Of a stretch of 8,254 nucleotides of DNA, positions 1 through 6,834 are shown piece by piece (the stretch's first letter is position 1; each line of letters opens with the position of its first letter). A program made the position numbers and the translations under genes. The notes beneath the pieces were generated by a model. That model did no database searches and was not told the origin of the DNA. It worked only from the letters and a program-made list of their open reading frames with translations. Source of the stretch: an uncultured Bacteroidota bacterium. Lineage in GTDB: Bacteria; Bacteroidota; Bacteroidia; Chitinophagales; Chitinophagaceae. The stretch covers positions 1 to 8,254 of the forward strand of contig CAIZLI010000116.1 in the NCBI GenBank assembly GCA_903933765.1. Direction: 5' to 3'.

Positions 1-2729
1 CCTAATCCTAAGTCTCTTCCTTTCATGATTGCAGGGACCCCTTTAGACATCCATAATGGCATTGGTGCTCCTTTTAAATAATGATCAAAAAACTGTTGCT
101 CTCTAATTTGAATGTCTTTTCTGTTTTTTCGCTCTACTAAATTATGTGCTTCATTATTGTACACTAACATCCAAATTGGCTTGGACAATCTTCGCATAGC
201 AGTAAACATTTCAATGCCTTGATACCAAGGCACAGCATCATCTGCATCATTGCTCATGATTACAATTGGGGTCTTCACTTTATTCAATTCAAACAAAGGA
301 GAATTCTTAATGTATAAGTCTGGACGTTCCCATAAATTAGCACCTATACGACTTTGGGTTTTTTCATATTGAAATTGTCTATTGATTCCAGGGCCCCATC
401 GAATGCCACCATATGCACTCGTCATATTCACAACAGGAGCACCGGCCCATGCAGCTGCATATAAATTGGTTTTGGTGATTAAGTATGCAATTTGATAGCC
501 TCCCCAACTTTGACCTTGTAAGCCAATCCTTGTACTATCAATAAAGCCTTTTTGTACCATTGCCCTTGTCCCACTTAAAATATAATCATAAGCGCCTTGA
601 CCAGGATAGCCTTTCTTGTACCAAATATCTGGTACAAATACAACATAACCTCGGCTTGCAAAGAATGGAATATTCAATCTAGATGGTGTTGGAGAAGGAG
701 GCAAATAATGATGTAAGGTCTGATTGCTCCTTTCATAGAAATAAACAATCATTGGATACTTCTTTTTAGCATCAAAATCTTCTGGCAAGTATAAAACGCC
801 TTCTGCTGTTCTACCTGTGTATGCTTTCCATTTAACCAACTGAGATTGCATCCAATTGTAATTGGCTTGCTGTGGATTGATTGCAGTCAATGCAACAGAA
901 CTTTGTTTTACTTGTGCAAAAGTATAAGGATAAACATTTGCTGCATTTTTTTCATCTTCTTGTAAAACAATCAATTGATTTGATTTCTTTGCACCAACAA
1001 TTGTGGTTAAATGCATTGGAATATCAGTAATCGTAAATAAAGATTTATTCGATAAATCTAAAACAGCAAGCCCTTCGTTTTTATTAACCTCGTTGTAAAC
1101 CCTTAATAAAAGTTGATCCTTAAATCCAATCACTTTTTTATCTGCATCTAAGTTCACAAAACGGTATTCATTTTTAGATGAACGGCCTTTGGTTAAAAGC
1201 TGTGAAGCATTTAAGCCAGTTGCATCCACCAGCCAAAGATCATAACGGTCATAGAGAATAAAATGTTTGTGATTTTCCATCCACATCGCTATACCATAAG
1301 CATTAGGTTCATCTGGCACATCATTGTCCTCGTCGTACAAAGGAAATTGAATGTCTTTTGCAATTTGCTTGGTCTGGAATGTGGATGTATTGTAAGACTT
1401 AAATTGTTTTGATATTTCATCATAAAATACCACCAAACTGCCGTCATAGGATGGAGTGACTAGACTGCTCTTTAAGCCTTTTTGAATGAGTTGTTTTTGA
1501 CCAGTCTTAGTATTTAATGCATATAAATCTCTTTTACCATAACCCTCCCATTGGCTTGCAATGGTAAAATTTGAATCAATATTGGCAATCGCTATTTGAC
1601 CATCCCCCTCCATTGTCATTTGAATTTGACGATCATTGATTTTTCCTAGATAGGTGAATACATTACTGGAAGGTCTATATATGACTGCCTCTGTACTTTT
1701 TAAATTAGTTTCAAGACTTTTTAATTGAGTAGATTGCAAATTAGCATCGGTGTAGTTCCAAATGTCTAGGCTTACCCTATCAAATTCTGGTAAGCTTGTA
1801 TCCTTCACAGGCAAGATAGGTTGTACACCAAAACTTAATAAAGCGCCAGTCTTACTAAAATTAATTTTCTTATCTCCACCAATGGTATATTGATTTGGCA
1901 TTAGGACATCTGTTCTGTTCATCACAAATTTGGCCGAATCCATTTCATGCGTAAAATAAGCAAGGGTATAATTTTTTTGCAATGATTTGTCTGTACTATC
2001 TCTTTCAATTAAATAAGCTAATTGTTTGCCTTCTTCGTCCCAAGTAAAATTTGTTGCTGTGTAAAAACGACTGTTAATAGTTTTTAAGTTGGTATCTGCA
2101 ATAGAAGCTAAAAGAATCTTGGCATCATTTAATTTAGTCTTGACTTGATACATCATTAGACCTTCGCCTTTAGGATGTATAGCATACTCTGTAATATTAT
2201 TAAAAACCCTTTCTTGGCCTGAATTTAAGTCTCTAAAAAATAGCTGTGCCCCTTCTTTTTTGATATCTGTTTTTGGATCACTTAAATAAGCAATGATATC
2301 ATTTCCAAGTTCAGGAATTTGAAAACTTTTAACTGCTGGTATTTTATTGAGATTACCAGTGGCTAATGTCAATATAACCAAACTATCTTTAGGCATTTCC
2401 TCTGGTTTTTTCTTGCCAATCTTAGCCTTCCTGGTTTCATCAAATTTAGGTTTGATCTTAGCAATTAAAAAAGCATTGTTTTCTGAAAACTTTGCTTGTG
2501 CGCCTCTTTCAATAATAATTGTTTGATTTGTTTTAAGATGCTTTACATACAATATATTATCCCCTTCTTGTGGGGCAACTGTATAGGACATCCAATTGCC
2601 ATCATTAGACAATAAGACCTCTCTTATAGACTGCCATTGGTCATATACGGTATGATCTAAAGGTTTTTTTTGTGCTTGACTATTGATTGATAATAATAGC
2701 AAGAAAATAGAGTAAACAATTCGCTTCAT
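1..2729 (-). CDS. Secreted S9 family (prolyl oligopeptidase-type) serine peptidase, 3' end cut by window edge
   Basis: The frame is open without a stop from ATG 2729 to the left edge: 909 complete codons plus two bases. It is probably only a few codons short, because the visible end (KGRDLGLG) resembles the usual C-terminus of this family. Residues 1-19 form a Sec signal peptide (MKR, hydrophobic core, SQA|Q), so the enzyme should reach the periplasm. Residues about 25-650 fit the beta-propeller that gates S9 peptidases and include a lysine-rich loop at 91-116. The C-terminal alpha/beta-hydrolase domain shows the nucleophile in GQSWGGYQ (Ser741), the acid in NDADDAVPW (Asp830) and the base in NNEAHNL (His862), so the triad is complete. 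By family it should cleave small peptides; the exact specificity (tri- or dipeptidyl, prolyl) cannot be read from sequence. It is the last gene seen of a leftward cluster, 51 bp after the EamA transporter gene, and may have its own weak promoter. Confidence 0.93.
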   Translation of the reverse strand, partial: MKRIVYSIFLLLLSINSQAQKKPLDHTVYDQWQSIREVLLSNDGNWMSYTVAPQEGDNILYVKHLKTNQTIIIERGAQAKFSENNAFLIAKIKPKFDETRKAKIGKKKPEEMPKDSLVILTLATGNLNKIPAVKSFQIPELGNDIIAYLSDPKTDIKKEGAQLFFRDLNSGQERVFNNITEYAIHPKGEGLMMYQVKTKLNDAKILLASIADTNLKTINSRFYTATNFTWDEEGKQLAYLIERDSTDKSLQKNYTLAYFTHEMDSAKFVMNRTDVLMPNQYTIGGDKKINFSKTGALLSFGVQPILPVKDTSLPEFDRVSLDIWNYTDANLQSTQLKSLETNLKSTEAVIYRPSSNVFTYLGKINDRQIQMTMEGDGQIAIANIDSNFTIASQWEGYGKRDLYALNTKTGQKQLIQKGLKSSLVTPSYDGSLVVFYDEISKQFKSYNTSTFQTKQIAKDIQFPLYDEDNDVPDEPNAYGIAMWMENHKHFILYDRYDLWLVDATGLNASQLLTKGRSSKNEYRFVNLDADKKVIGFKDQLLLRVYNEVNKNEGLAVLDLSNKSLFTITDIPMHLTTIVGAKKSNQLIVLQEDEKNAANVYPYTFAQVKQSSVALTAINPQQANYNWMQSQLVKWKAYTGRTAEGVLYLPEDFDAKKKYPMIVYFYERSNQTLHHYLPPSPTPSRLNIPFFASRGYVVFVPDIWYKKGYPGQGAYDYILSGTRAMVQKGFIDSTRIGLQGQSWGGYQIAYLITKTNLYAAAWAGAPVVNMTSAYGGIRWGPGINRQFQYEKTQSRIGANLWERPDLYIKNSPLFELNKVKTPIVIMSNDADDAVPWYQGIEMFTAMRRLSKPIWMLVYNNEAHNLVERKNRKDIQIREQQFFDHYLKGAPMPLWMSKGVPAIMKGRDLGL

Positions 2730-2742
2730 ATAGGTTTATTTG

Positions 2743-2773
2743 AGTACCTAATTTACGATAAGTTTTAATCAAA
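2743..2773 (-). promoter_or_regulatory. Tentative promoter for the S9 peptidase gene
   Basis: On the minus strand a TTTG (2773-2770) resembles the Bacteroidota -33 element. It lies 19 bp before TAGGTACT (2750-2743), which fits the -7 consensus TAnnTTTG only partly. The layout leaves about 13 nt to the ATG at 2729. Spacing and location are right but the -7 match is poor, so read-through from the upstream genes is an equally good explanation. Confidence 0.2.
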
Positions 2774-2780
2774 TAGGGAT

Positions 2781-3665
2781 CTATTTTGTTTTTTGCTGAC
2801 GCAAAACACGAAGCATTTGAAGCAGGACAGATATGGCAATTAAACTCATACCAATATAAAATCCCATGCCCATTTGCTTATGTTCTTGAAACAATATAAT
2901 GGCAATGATGATCCCATATACTGGCTCTAAATTGAGTGATACATTCAGGGTAAAGGCACTAATTTTCTTGAGTGCACTGAGCATCAAATAATTAGCCAAT
3001 ACAGTACAAACCATAGACAATATAATAAGCCAGAACCAGTCAGACTGTGTAGGTACAATGAAATTTGAATGCTGATAATTTTTGATCCCTAATATGACAA
3101 TAGTTAGAAAACCTAAACCACCTAGCATCTCAAAAGTTTGGATGGTTTGAGTGGAATATTGAGTAGTTAATCTTTTATTGTAAATGGTAAAAATGGATGC
3201 AAATAAAGAGGAAATCAAGCCTACCAAAATACCTGTTCTAAACTGAATATCAAATTGAAAAATACATAAAATCCCAATCAGGCTAAGTAAACCTATCAAT
3301 AATTCGCTCCATATGAATTTAGTTTTGAATATGAATGGTTCAAGTATTGCAGTAAAAAGTCCGACACATGAAATACATACCAATGCAACAGAAACATTGG
3401 CCAATTTGATACTTCCATAAAAACATACCCAATGGATAGCAATCAAAACGCCAATTAACATCAATCTTACTTTATCTTTTAATGTAACATGATTAGGCGA
3501 TTGATGTAATAAGTAAATTGGAACTAAAGCAAGAACAGTTAATAACATTCTATAAAATACCAAGTATAAACCATTCAATTGAATCAAATTGCCTAAGGGT
3601 GCTGTTAGTCCAGCTAAAAAAACAAATACATGTAATTGTATGAATGATCGCTTAAGACTGCTCAC
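2781..3665 (-). CDS. EamA/DMT-family inner-membrane transporter
   Basis: This 294-residue protein is of typical length for the drug/metabolite transporter superfamily. Ten hydrophobic segments can be picked out at roughly residues 10-28, 34-53, 67-86, 90-108, 118-138, 144-162, 178-193, 209-229, 236-258 and 268-286. They form two EamA repeats, each with a Glu-Pro in its fourth helix (residues 109-110 and 247-248). Such proteins export or import amino acids, nucleosides or other small metabolites across the inner membrane; the substrate is not predictable here. The start is GTG at 3665, inside the last codons of the glycosyltransferase gene (14-bp overlap, different frame). No ATG in frame precedes the first helix, and the first internal Met lies near residue 40, past helix 1, so GTG is the best start. 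The overlap suggests translation coupled to the upstream gene. The tail is short and basic (RVLRQQKTK), as expected for a cytoplasmic C-terminus. Confidence 0.9.
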   Translation of the reverse strand: MSSLKRSFIQLHVFVFLAGLTAPLGNLIQLNGLYLVFYRMLLTVLALVPIYLLHQSPNHVTLKDKVRLMLIGVLIAIHWVCFYGSIKLANVSVALVCISCVGLFTAILEPFIFKTKFIWSELLIGLLSLIGILCIFQFDIQFRTGILVGLISSLFASIFTIYNKRLTTQYSTQTIQTFEMLGGLGFLTIVILGIKNYQHSNFIVPTQSDWFWLIILSMVCTVLANYLMLSALKKISAFTLNVSLNLEPVYGIIIAIILFQEHKQMGMGFYIGMSLIAISVLLQMLRVLRQQKTK

Positions 3666-4398
3666 GCTTAATTTGTTTGATAAAACGACCTGTAAAAGAT
3701 TGCCACTGCATACTTAGTACGCCGAGCACAGCTTCTTTGATGATACCTTTTGACATCTTGCTTACCCCAATTTTTCTATCGATAAATGTAATAGGCACTT
3801 CTTTTAATTTAAAACCTAATCGCCATGCCGCAAATTTCATTTCGATTTGAAATGCGTATCCTATAAATTGAATATGGTCCAATTGCATTGATGCAAGTAC
3901 TTTACGCTTATAACAAATGAATCCAGCTGTGGGATCTTTCACCGGTATACCTGTGATAGTTCGTGTATAAAGTGAACCACCTTTAGAATAGATCAATCTG
4001 TCTAATGGCCAATTTTCTGTTGCACCGCCTTTTACATACCTACTACCAATAGCAAGATCAGCACCATTTTCACATGCTGCTAATAACCTATCTAAATCTA
4101 ATGGATTGTGTGAGAAGTCGGCATCCATTTCAAATATATAGTCATACTGATTGTCTAAAGCCCATTTAAAACCGTGTATATAGGCTGTACCTAAACCTAG
4201 CTTCCCTTTTCTTTCTTGGATAAAAATTTTATCAGGATGCGCTTGCATTAACTCCTTAACAATATTGGCTGTCCCATCTGGAGAACCATCATCCACCACT
4301 AAAACATGGTATTGATTGCCAAGAACAATGACTGCATGTATGATTGCTGCAATATTTTCCTTTTCATTAAAAGTTGGTATGATGACAATTTTCTTCAC
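3652..4398 (-). CDS. GT2 glycosyltransferase, polyprenol-monophosphate mannose synthase (DPM1-like)
   Basis: This 248-residue enzyme belongs to glycosyltransferase family 2. Visible motifs are PTFNEKENI near the N-terminus, VVDDGSPDGT (34-43) for nucleotide-sugar binding, MDADFSHNP (91-99) with the DxD-type metal site D92/D94, KDPTAGF (154-160), and DRKIGVSKMS (207-216). These are characteristic of dolichol- or polyprenol-phosphate mannose synthases, which move mannose from GDP-mannose to a lipid phosphate on the cytoplasmic membrane face. No C-terminal membrane helix is seen, so this is the short soluble or peripheral type; glucose or another sugar as donor remains possible. The start is GTG at 4398: an in-frame TAA lies two codons upstream and MKKIVIIP matches the family start. 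The gene lies 52 bp after the exonuclease gene and overlaps the transporter gene by 14 bp. A run of six C's precedes the start in the mRNA and there is no Shine-Dalgarno sequence. Confidence 0.92.
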   Translation of the reverse strand: MKKIVIIPTFNEKENIAAIIHAVIVLGNQYHVLVVDDGSPDGTANIVKELMQAHPDKIFIQERKGKLGLGTAYIHGFKWALDNQYDYIFEMDADFSHNPLDLDRLLAACENGADLAIGSRYVKGGATENWPLDRLIYSKGGSLYTRTITGIPVKDPTAGFICYKRKVLASMQLDHIQFIGYAFQIEMKFAAWRLGFKLKEVPITFIDRKIGVSKMSKGIIKEAVLGVLSMQWQSFTGRFIKQIKREQS

Positions 4399-4450
4399 TT
4401 TTTATTGGGGGGATATGGTATTGTTTACCTTTTTAAGGTTTAAATATAAA

Positions 4451-5218
4451 TTATTTATTTAAAATGGTTCTATTTAAAATCTCTGTTAGCTTCTGTTTGG
4501 TGTGTAAAGCGAAATCCCCTTTCATCATCCAATCATAGTATTGAGGTTCCTCTTTTAATACCTGGGTAACGGGTTTCCCCTTGTGTTTGCCAAAATTGAA
4601 AACTTCAACACCATTTTCCATGATAAATCTTCGGGCAAAATCGACAATTTGATCTTCTCCAGTAAATTTCACAATGGATTCAACTGTATTGCCGATGACT
4701 GGATATCGTTCTAATTGTGCCTCTAATACCTCCCAGGTTGCCGTTGCATCTGCCTCTGCAGTATGTGCATCTTCCAAACTTTTATCGCAATAAAACTTAT
4801 AGGCGGCAGTTAGGGTACGTTGTTCCATCATATGGAACACTTTCTGGACATCTAGTAATTTTCTGGCTTCAATGTCAACAGAAATTCCTGCTCTTAAAAA
4901 TTCTTCATTTAACATGGGGATGTCAAAACGATTGCTATTATATCCTGCTAAATCGGCCCCTTCTAAAAATTGCTTAATCTCATTGGCTACTTGTTTAAAG
5001 GTAGGCGCATCTTTTACCATTTCATCTGTTATTCCATGGACTGCTGTAGTAGCAGCTGGTATAGGCATTTCTGGATGAATCAACTTACGTTTCACTGATT
5101 TTGAACCATCTGGCATGATTTTTACAATAGCAATTTCAACAATTTTATCAGTGCTGACATTGACTCCGGTGGTTTCTAAATCGATGAAACAGATGGGCTG
5201 GGAAAGTTGTAAACGCAT
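4451..5218 (-). CDS. DEDDh-type 3'-5' exonuclease (DnaQ/ExoX-like) with C-terminal ExoX-like module
   Basis: The 255-residue protein opens with an RNase T/DnaQ-type exonuclease fold (about residues 8-170). All five catalytic residues are visible: D13 and E15 in FIDLETTG, D99 in NSNRFDIPML, and H152 and D157 in HTAEAD, which makes it the DEDDh subclass. Such enzymes remove nucleotides from DNA 3' ends using two metal ions. They act as polymerase proofreaders or as stand-alone repair nucleases; with no polymerase gene nearby, the stand-alone role is inferred. Residues about 190-250 hold a second module (FNFGKHKGKPV, then QYYDWMMKGDF) like the small domain found after exodeoxyribonuclease X-type nucleases. 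The start is ATG at 5218. It is the first gene of the leftward cluster, divergent from ytxJ across 106 bp. No convincing minus-strand promoter was found in that gap. Confidence 0.92.
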   Translation of the reverse strand: MRLQLSQPICFIDLETTGVNVSTDKIVEIAIVKIMPDGSKSVKRKLIHPEMPIPAATTAVHGITDEMVKDAPTFKQVANEIKQFLEGADLAGYNSNRFDIPMLNEEFLRAGISVDIEARKLLDVQKVFHMMEQRTLTAAYKFYCDKSLEDAHTAEADATATWEVLEAQLERYPVIGNTVESIVKFTGEDQIVDFARRFIMENGVEVFNFGKHKGKPVTQVLKEEPQYYDWMMKGDFALHTKQKLTEILNRTILNK

Positions 5219-5254
5219 AGGGATATTTATAAACCGAAGTTAATCAATATGCTA

Positions 5255-5324
5255 CTTAAAATAACAGTTTAAGGTTAAAATACTTCAAAAGAATGGTGTA
5301 ATTTTGCACCTTAAATCAGTTTAA
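5255..5324. repeat. Imperfect direct repeats in the divergent exonuclease/ytxJ intergenic region
   Basis: Two copies of a CTTAAA(n)CAGTTTAA block are present: 5255-5272 with a 4-bp internal spacer and 5310-5324 with a 1-bp spacer. The 8-mer CAGTTTAA is identical in both (5265-5272 and 5317-5324). The copies bracket the ytxJ -7 box, one upstream and one across the expected transcription start. They could be regulator half-sites, or chance in AT-rich DNA. Confidence 0.3.
5299..5306 (+). promoter_or_regulatory. Bacteroidota-type -7 promoter box for ytxJ
   Basis: TAATTTTG is a perfect match to the -7 consensus TAnnTTTG used by the Bacteroidota primary sigma factor. It ends 18 bp before the ytxJ ATG, giving a predicted leader of only about 10-15 nt. 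No clear -33 TTTG/TTG lies at the expected distance; GTTA at 5274-5277 is the nearest weak candidate. The box is framed by GGTG (5295-5298) and CACC (5307-5310), which are inverted arms. Confidence 0.5.
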
Positions 5325-5651
5325 ATGAATTGGCATCCAATCAACTCGGTAGAACAATTAGAACAAATTAAAGCAGCGTCCTTTACCACTCCACAGGTAA
5401 TCTTTAAACATAGTACCACATGCAGTATTAGCAGGATGGCTTTAGATCGATTTGAACGCGCAGAATCGCCTTTAAACGTTGATTTTCACTATCTAGATCT
5501 CTTGAATTTTAGGACAATTTCTAATGAAATAGCCACATTCTTTCAAGTGCACCATGAATCACCACAAGTGATTTTGATTAAGGATGGTGAGTGTATCTAT
5601 GATGAGAGCCACTATGGCATTATGATGGACGAGCTTATATCCTTTCTATAA
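5325..5651 (+). CDS. ytxJ: Bacillithiol-system redox protein YtxJ (monothiol bacilliredoxin-like)
   Basis: This 108-residue thioredoxin-fold protein matches the YtxJ/DUF2847 family. The active site is FKHSTTCSIS with a single reactive Cys33, where the Bacillus protein has TCPIS, so this is a monothiol site. HHESPQV (76-82) supplies the expected cis-proline (P80) that faces the active site, and a second cysteine, C90 in DGECIYDES, is away from it. By family it removes bacillithiol from oxidised protein cysteines in the cytoplasm, which implies that the host makes bacillithiol or a related thiol. No biosynthesis gene (bshA, bshB, bshC) is in the window. It is the only rightward gene here. Its ATG sits 18 bp after a strong -7 box, and its last 17 bp overlap the 3' end of the convergent thiolase gene. 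Confidence 0.9.
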   Translation: MNWHPINSVEQLEQIKAASFTTPQVIFKHSTTCSISRMALDRFERAESPLNVDFHYLDLLNFRTISNEIATFFQVHHESPQVILIKDGECIYDESHYGIMMDELISFL

Positions 5652-6816
5652 CCATTGCACTCGCTCCTCCGCCTCCATTACAAATAGCTGCAGCACCATA
5701 TTTTGCTTGATGGTCTTGCAGAATATGCGTTAATGTAACAATGATTCTTGCACCACTACATCCAAGCGGATGTCCCAGTGAAACAGCACCTCCCCTTATA
5801 TTTACTTTGGTTGGATCCAAATTTAATAAATTAGTATTCACCACACCAACCACAGAGAAAGCTTCGTTGAATTCAAAAAAACTAATATCGTCTGAAGTTA
5901 AATTGGCTTTTTTTAGGGCCTTAGGTAAAGCTAAAGATGGCGCAGTGGTAAACCATTTTGGATCATGTGCTGCATCTGCATAACTCGTTATTTTAGCCAA
6001 TGGTTTTAAACCCAATGCTTTCATCTTTTCACCACTCATTAAAATGATTGCAGCTGCACCATCATTCATGGTACTTGCATTCGCGGCTGTGACTGTTCCA
6101 CCTTTACTAAAAGCTGGATTTAAACCTGCAATTTTATCAAACTTCACATTGAAAGGTTCTTCGTCCTTTGCAATAGTGATTGGGTCACCTTTTCTTTGAG
6201 GAATTACAACTGGAATAATTTCATTCACAAATAATCCTTTCTCAATAGAAGCCTGAGATTTTGTATAACTACCAATTGCAAATGCATCTTGTGCTTCTCT
6301 AGAAATTTGATGTTCAGTAGCACATAAATCGGCAAAATTGCCCATCGCTACTTGATCATATACATCTACTAAACCATCTTTAGCCAGACCATCTAACAAA
6401 GTAGTATCTCCATATTTATTACCCCAACGTTGATGCATATTATAGAATGGCACATTGCTCATACTTTCCATACCGCCAGCCACCACAATCTCTGCATCCC
6501 CTAAAAGAATATTTTGAGCAGCCAATGCAATAGATTTCATGCCACTAGCACATACTTTATTAATGGTTGTACAAATCACTTTATCAGGCAAACCAGCTAA
6601 TTTAGCGGCTTGTCTTGCTGGTGCTTGGCCCAATCCTGCTTGAATAACAGAACCCATATATACTTCGTCCACTAAATTAAGATCCAATTGAATTTTGTCC
6701 ATTGCCCCTTTAATAGCAACTGCACCTAATTGTGTTGCAGTTAAACTTTTTAAAGACCCCCCAAAGGATCCGATTGGTGTTCTAACAGCGGCTACAATAA
6801 ATACTTCTCTAGACAT
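5635..6816 (-). CDS. Acetyl-CoA C-acetyltransferase (acetoacetyl-CoA thiolase, T2/plant AACT-like)
   Basis: The 393-residue length is standard for a thiolase. The catalytic set is complete: nucleophile Cys89 in [11 protein letters not shown], the NEAF motif at 317-320, His349 in [14 protein letters not shown], and Cys379 in [10 protein letters not shown]. The central segments ([38 protein letters not shown]) resemble the acetoacetyl-CoA thiolase branch (mitochondrial T2, plant AACT) more than long-chain FadA. It should interconvert two acetyl-CoA with acetoacetyl-CoA plus CoA in the cytoplasm. The direction is unknown: mevalonate-type synthesis, ketogenic or amino-acid breakdown, or beta-oxidation of short chains. 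ATG at 6816 is 18 bp after the cvfB stop, so co-transcription with cvfB is likely. The 3' end overlaps ytxJ by 17 bp, leaving no room for a terminator between them. Confidence 0.95.
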   Translation of the reverse strand: MSREVFIVAAVRTPIGSFGGSLKSLTATQLGAVAIKGAMDKIQLDLNLVDEVYMGSVIQAGLGQAPARQAAKLAGLPDKVICTTINKVCASGMKSIALAAQNILLGDAEIVVAGGMESMSNVPFYNMHQRWGNKYGDTTLLDGLAKDGLVDVYDQVAMGNFADLCATEHQISREAQDAFAIGSYTKSQASIEKGLFVNEIIPVVIPQRKGDPITIAKDEEPFNVKFDKIAGLNPAFSKGGTVTAANASTMNDGAAAIILMSGEKMKALGLKPLAKITSYADAAHDPKWFTTAPSLALPKALKKANLTSDDISFFEFNEAFSVVGVVNTNLLNLDPTKVNIRGGAVSLGHPLGCSGARIIVTLTHILQDHQAKYGAAAICNGGGGASAMVIERI

Positions 6817-6834
6817 ACGAATAAAATTAGTTTG

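Noticed and set aside
4427..4439. Small inverted repeat ACCTT-TTT-AAGGT after the exonuclease gene as a terminator.
   Set aside because: The 5-bp AT-rich stem is weak, and in the transcribed direction it is followed by AAAC rather than a U run.
4717..5078. Plus-strand open frames of 86 and 68 codons opposite the exonuclease gene.
   Set aside because: They lie fully antisense to a well-supported gene, have no recognisable domain or start signal, and overlap each other.
5219..5290. A minus-strand promoter for the exonuclease gene, using TTTTG near 5286-5290 and an AT-rich -7.
   Set aside because: A -33-like TTTTG exists, but no TAnnTTTG-like box sits at the right spacing. The best candidate matches only 4 of 6 defined positions.
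5741..5983. Plus-strand open frame of 80 codons opposite the thiolase gene.
   Set aside because: It is antisense to the conserved catalytic end of the thiolase and has no family features.
6822..6829. TAATTTTA on the minus strand as a -7 box for a separate thiolase promoter.
   Set aside because: It lacks the final G of the consensus, is only 5 bp from the ATG, and has no TTTG at the -33 distance.
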